Source of the DNA: Gammaproteobacteria bacterium
GTDB taxonomy: Bacteria; Pseudomonadota; Alphaproteobacteria; UBA828
DNA: 8,429 nucleotides
Reading direction: 5' to 3'
NCBI GenBank assembly: GCA_002714015.1
Contig: PAWF01000019.1
Span: forward strand, 1-8,429
In this document: piece after piece, positions 7,061 to 8,429 of the stretch
Position numbering within the stretch: the first letter of the stretch is position 1
Layout: the number at the start of each line of letters is the position of its first letter
The notes under the pieces: generated by a model
The model's database searches: none
The model's input: only the letters and a program-made list of their open reading frames with translations
What the model was told of the DNA's origin: nothing
Translations under genes and position numbers: made by a program

Positions 7061-7079
7061 AATAGATTATATATCTATT
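7061..7079. repeat. Inverted repeat over the cytochrome c stop codon
   Basis: AATAGAT and ATCTATT are perfect 7 bp arms around a 5-base TATAT loop, and the repeat contains the cytochrome c stop codon (minus strand TAG, 7075-7077). It could be a weak RNA hairpin or a terminator/attenuator between cytochrome c and apt. It is AT-rich and lacks a following T-run on the minus strand, so chance is a real alternative. Confidence 0.35.
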
Positions 7080-7458
7080 CTGTAGCTATCTTAAGGTAAT
7101 TTATAACCGCATCTCTTTCCTTTATACTTTTAATTCCCCAGAATGCCATTTTGTTACCTGGTATATATTCCTTCGGATTTGCAATATATTTATCAATTGT
7201 GGTTTCATCCCAAATAATCTTGGAATTTATTAGAGCTTTTGAGTATTTATATCCAGCTACTTTTCCTGCTCTCCTACCAAAAACACCATATAAACTAGGA
7301 CCAACTTTATTATTAGAAATATCCCCAAGGGCATGACAAGAACTACATCTTTTTAATAAATCAATACCTGTTTCCAAATTATTATCAGCTAGCACACCAG
7401 GACTAGGGGTAGAAAAGTAAACAGATAAAATTAAAGATATATAAATTATAAGTTTCAT
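7075..7458 (-). CDS. Secreted class I (mitochondrial-type) cytochrome c
   Basis: A 127-residue precursor. Residues 1-24 are a signal peptide (MKLIIYISLILSVYF core) with likely cleavage at VLA/D, so the mature protein of about 103 residues is periplasmic. Heme c attachment is at CSSCH (38-42), with His42 as the proximal ligand. KVGPSLYGVFGRRAG (51-65), the following GYKYSKAL and IDKYIANPKEYIPGNKM place it in the cytochrome c/c2/c550 type, with Met104 as the expected distal ligand. NYLK near the end matches the C-terminal helix. Its role is single-electron transfer, probably between the bc1 complex and a terminal oxidase. It is upstream of apt on the same strand and divergent from the SUMF1-like gene. 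No strong ribosome binding site precedes the ATG, which is followed by a good lysine-started signal peptide. Confidence 0.95.
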   Translation of the reverse strand: MKLIIYISLILSVYFSTPSPGVLADNNLETGIDLLKRCSSCHALGDISNNKVGPSLYGVFGRRAGKVAGYKYSKALINSKIIWDETTIDKYIANPKEYIPGNKMAFWGIKSIKERDAVINYLKIATE

Positions 7459-7647
7459 AGAAACAACAAATAGAATTATTAACTAAAAGACAACTAAGAA
7501 TACTTTTATAAAAAAAATAAGTTCATCTTTGAGTCCAATTCAATCCCAAAATTTTTAATCGTCATTCTTAAAGTTCGAAAATAATATTTAGTTGTCCTAA
7601 TATAAGAAAATAATAATCGCACATTCCCAAATACCGAGTATTTTACT
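7459..7647. other. Divergent intergenic region, cytochrome c / SUMF1-like gene
   Basis: At 189 bp this is the longest gene-free stretch. It is very AT-rich and must contain both outward promoters, but no convincing -35/-10 pair was found. It holds a 9 bp inverted repeat (GACAACTAA at 7489-7497 and TTAGTTGTC at 7588-7596). The 9-mer AATAATCGC ending at 7620 recurs inside the downstream gene at 7672-7680. A frame open on the minus strand across 7506-7796 is judged an antisense shadow, not a gene. Confidence 0.5.
7489..7596. repeat. Widely spaced 9 bp inverted repeat in a divergent promoter region
   Basis: GACAACTAA (7489-7497) is matched by its exact reverse complement TTAGTTGTC (7588-7596), 90 bp between the arms. 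Each copy lies toward one of the two outward-reading genes, so they could be paired regulator sites. A 9 bp match in AT-rich sequence of this length is not rare by chance. Confidence 0.25.
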
Positions 7648-8429
7648 ATGTTTAAAATTTCTTTTTTTTCTAATAATCGCCTGAACTTACTAATTATTGC
7701 TGGTGTAGCGGGTGCATTATTCGCAAGTTTTTCTGGTGAAGAATTTTCATCAGCTCCATATCCACCTTTAATATTAGTCCCAGAAGGAAAATTCATTTAT
7801 GGATCTTCTAAAGCTGAACGTGAAAATGCTGAAGTCTTAGATAGAAATTTTAACTCTAATGAGATTATTAATAATCTTTATAAGTATGACACAGAACCAG
7901 ATAGAACAGAAATTCATTTGGATAGTTTTTTAATCATGTCAACAACAGTAACTATTAGTCAATATGCCGCATTTATTGACGATACTAAATACAAAGTCCC
8001 ACAAATGGACGACATTACATCTACTATGTATCAGCCTGAAAATACTTCAAATGATCTTGATTTATATATTTGGAAAAATAATACACCTCCTCAAGATCGT
8101 GATAATCATCCCGTAGTATTAGTATCTTGGACTGACGCTGAAAAATATGCTGAGTGGCTTTCGAAGAAAACTGGTAGAAATTTTCGCTTGCCAACTGCGA
8201 TAGAATGGGAAAAAGCTGCAAGAGGGGTGAACGGAGCAAATTTCCCATGGGGTATGATTTACGACCCAAAGCTTCTAAATAGTGCAGATTTAGGACCAAA
8301 TGATACTACTCCCGTAGGGCAATACCCCGAAGGAGCAAGCCCCTATGGTCTTCTCGATACGGCAGGGCAAGTATTTGAATGGACTAAAACAAGTTTAGAG
8401 AAAAATAGCTATATTATTAAAGGGGGTGC
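7648..8429 (+). CDS. Formylglycine-generating-enzyme-like (SUMF1/FGE-sulfatase domain) protein, 3' end missing
   Basis: The ATG at 7648 opens a frame that is still open at the window end (260 complete codons, no stop seen). Residues 1-30 hold a basic start and a hydrophobic stretch (LNLLIIAGVAGALFASF), a signal peptide or membrane anchor. The SUMF1 fold begins at LILVPEGKFIYGSS (41-54) and continues with the strand-helix IHLDSFLIMSTTVTISQYAAFI (89-110), NHPVVLVSWTDAEKYAEWL (153-171), FRLPTAIEWEKAARG (179-193), FPWG (199-202), TPVGQYPEGASPYGLLDTAGQVFEW (221-245) and IIKGG (256-260), where the family's GGSW usually follows. The family includes enzymes that make formylglycine in sulfatases, ergothioneine-type EgtB domains and NirV-like proteins of unclear role. 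The FGE active-site cysteines would lie beyond the window, so activity cannot be judged. The motif normally written GNVWEW reads GQVFEW. Only a weak GAG precedes the start. It is divergent from the cytochrome c gene. Confidence 0.88.
   Translation, partial: MFKISFFSNNRLNLLIIAGVAGALFASFSGEEFSSAPYPPLILVPEGKFIYGSSKAERENAEVLDRNFNSNEIINNLYKYDTEPDRTEIHLDSFLIMSTTVTISQYAAFIDDTKYKVPQMDDITSTMYQPENTSNDLDLYIWKNNTPPQDRDNHPVVLVSWTDAEKYAEWLSKKTGRNFRLPTAIEWEKAARGVNGANFPWGMIYDPKLLNSADLGPNDTTPVGQYPEGASPYGLLDTAGQVFEWTKTSLEKNSYIIKGG

Noticed and set aside
7151..7336. Plus-strand 61-codon frame
   Set aside because: It is antisense to the heme and KVGP.L.G region of the cytochrome c gene.
7506..7796. Minus-strand 96-codon frame
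   Set aside because: It overlaps the start of the SUMF1-like gene on the opposite strand. The plus-strand protein has a signal peptide and family motifs, while the antisense frame has no recognisable features.
8024..8299. Minus-strand 91-codon frame
   Set aside because: It is antisense to the most conserved part of the SUMF1-like domain (LVSW to LPTAIEWE).
1..8429. tRNA, rRNA, CRISPR array, insertion sequence, phage or defence system
   Set aside because: No cloverleaf-like sequence, regularly spaced direct repeats, transposase, integrase or nuclease motifs were seen on either strand.

Overview
The window is AT-rich (roughly one third G+C by eye), densely coded, and looks like ordinary chromosome from a free-living, probably marine, proteobacterium. 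A low-GC marine alphaproteobacterium fits best. The grounds are a mitochondrial-type class I cytochrome c beside apt, an exported MORN protein with a W..C.G...Y.GEW entry motif like those I recall from marine proteobacteria, and a cluster of luciferase-like oxidoreductases plus a hydantoinase/oxoprolinase subunit. No rRNA, tRNA, phage, transposase or CRISPR signal was seen, so the taxonomic placement is inference.

Layout. 1-1591 (+) is the 3' part of a hydantoinase B/oxoprolinase-type gene whose start lies outside the window. 1731-2633 (+) is a luciferase-like (LLM) flavin- or F420-dependent oxidoreductase. 2693-4489 (+) encodes an exported protein with N-terminal MORN repeats and a long unrecognised beta-rich C-terminal region. 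4496-5206 (-) is a C-factor-like short-chain dehydrogenase, convergent with the MORN gene and only 6 bp from it. 5377-6405 (+) is a second, divergent LLM oxidoreductase, separated from the dehydrogenase by a 170 bp divergent promoter region. 6475-6990 (-) is apt (adenine phosphoribosyltransferase), and 7075-7458 (-) is a secreted class I cytochrome c. 7648-8429 (+) is a membrane-anchored or exported formylglycine-generating-enzyme-like (SUMF1 fold) protein cut by the window end. It has no stop codon in the window, so it is easily missed.

How the genes relate. The left and centre (HyuB, two LLM enzymes, SDR) resemble a small-molecule catabolism neighbourhood: ATP-dependent ring opening of cyclic amides, flavin-dependent oxidation and NAD(P)-dependent carbonyl reduction. 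Nothing here proves a shared pathway, and strand changes break the set into at least three transcription units. The right end (apt, cytochrome c, SUMF1-like protein) is nucleobase salvage plus periplasmic functions. No clearly new multi-gene system is visible. The least explained items are the C-terminal ~460 residues of the MORN protein and the role of the SUMF1-like protein divergent from the cytochrome c. No gene-free stretch exceeds 300 bp; the longest is 7459-7647 (189 bp).
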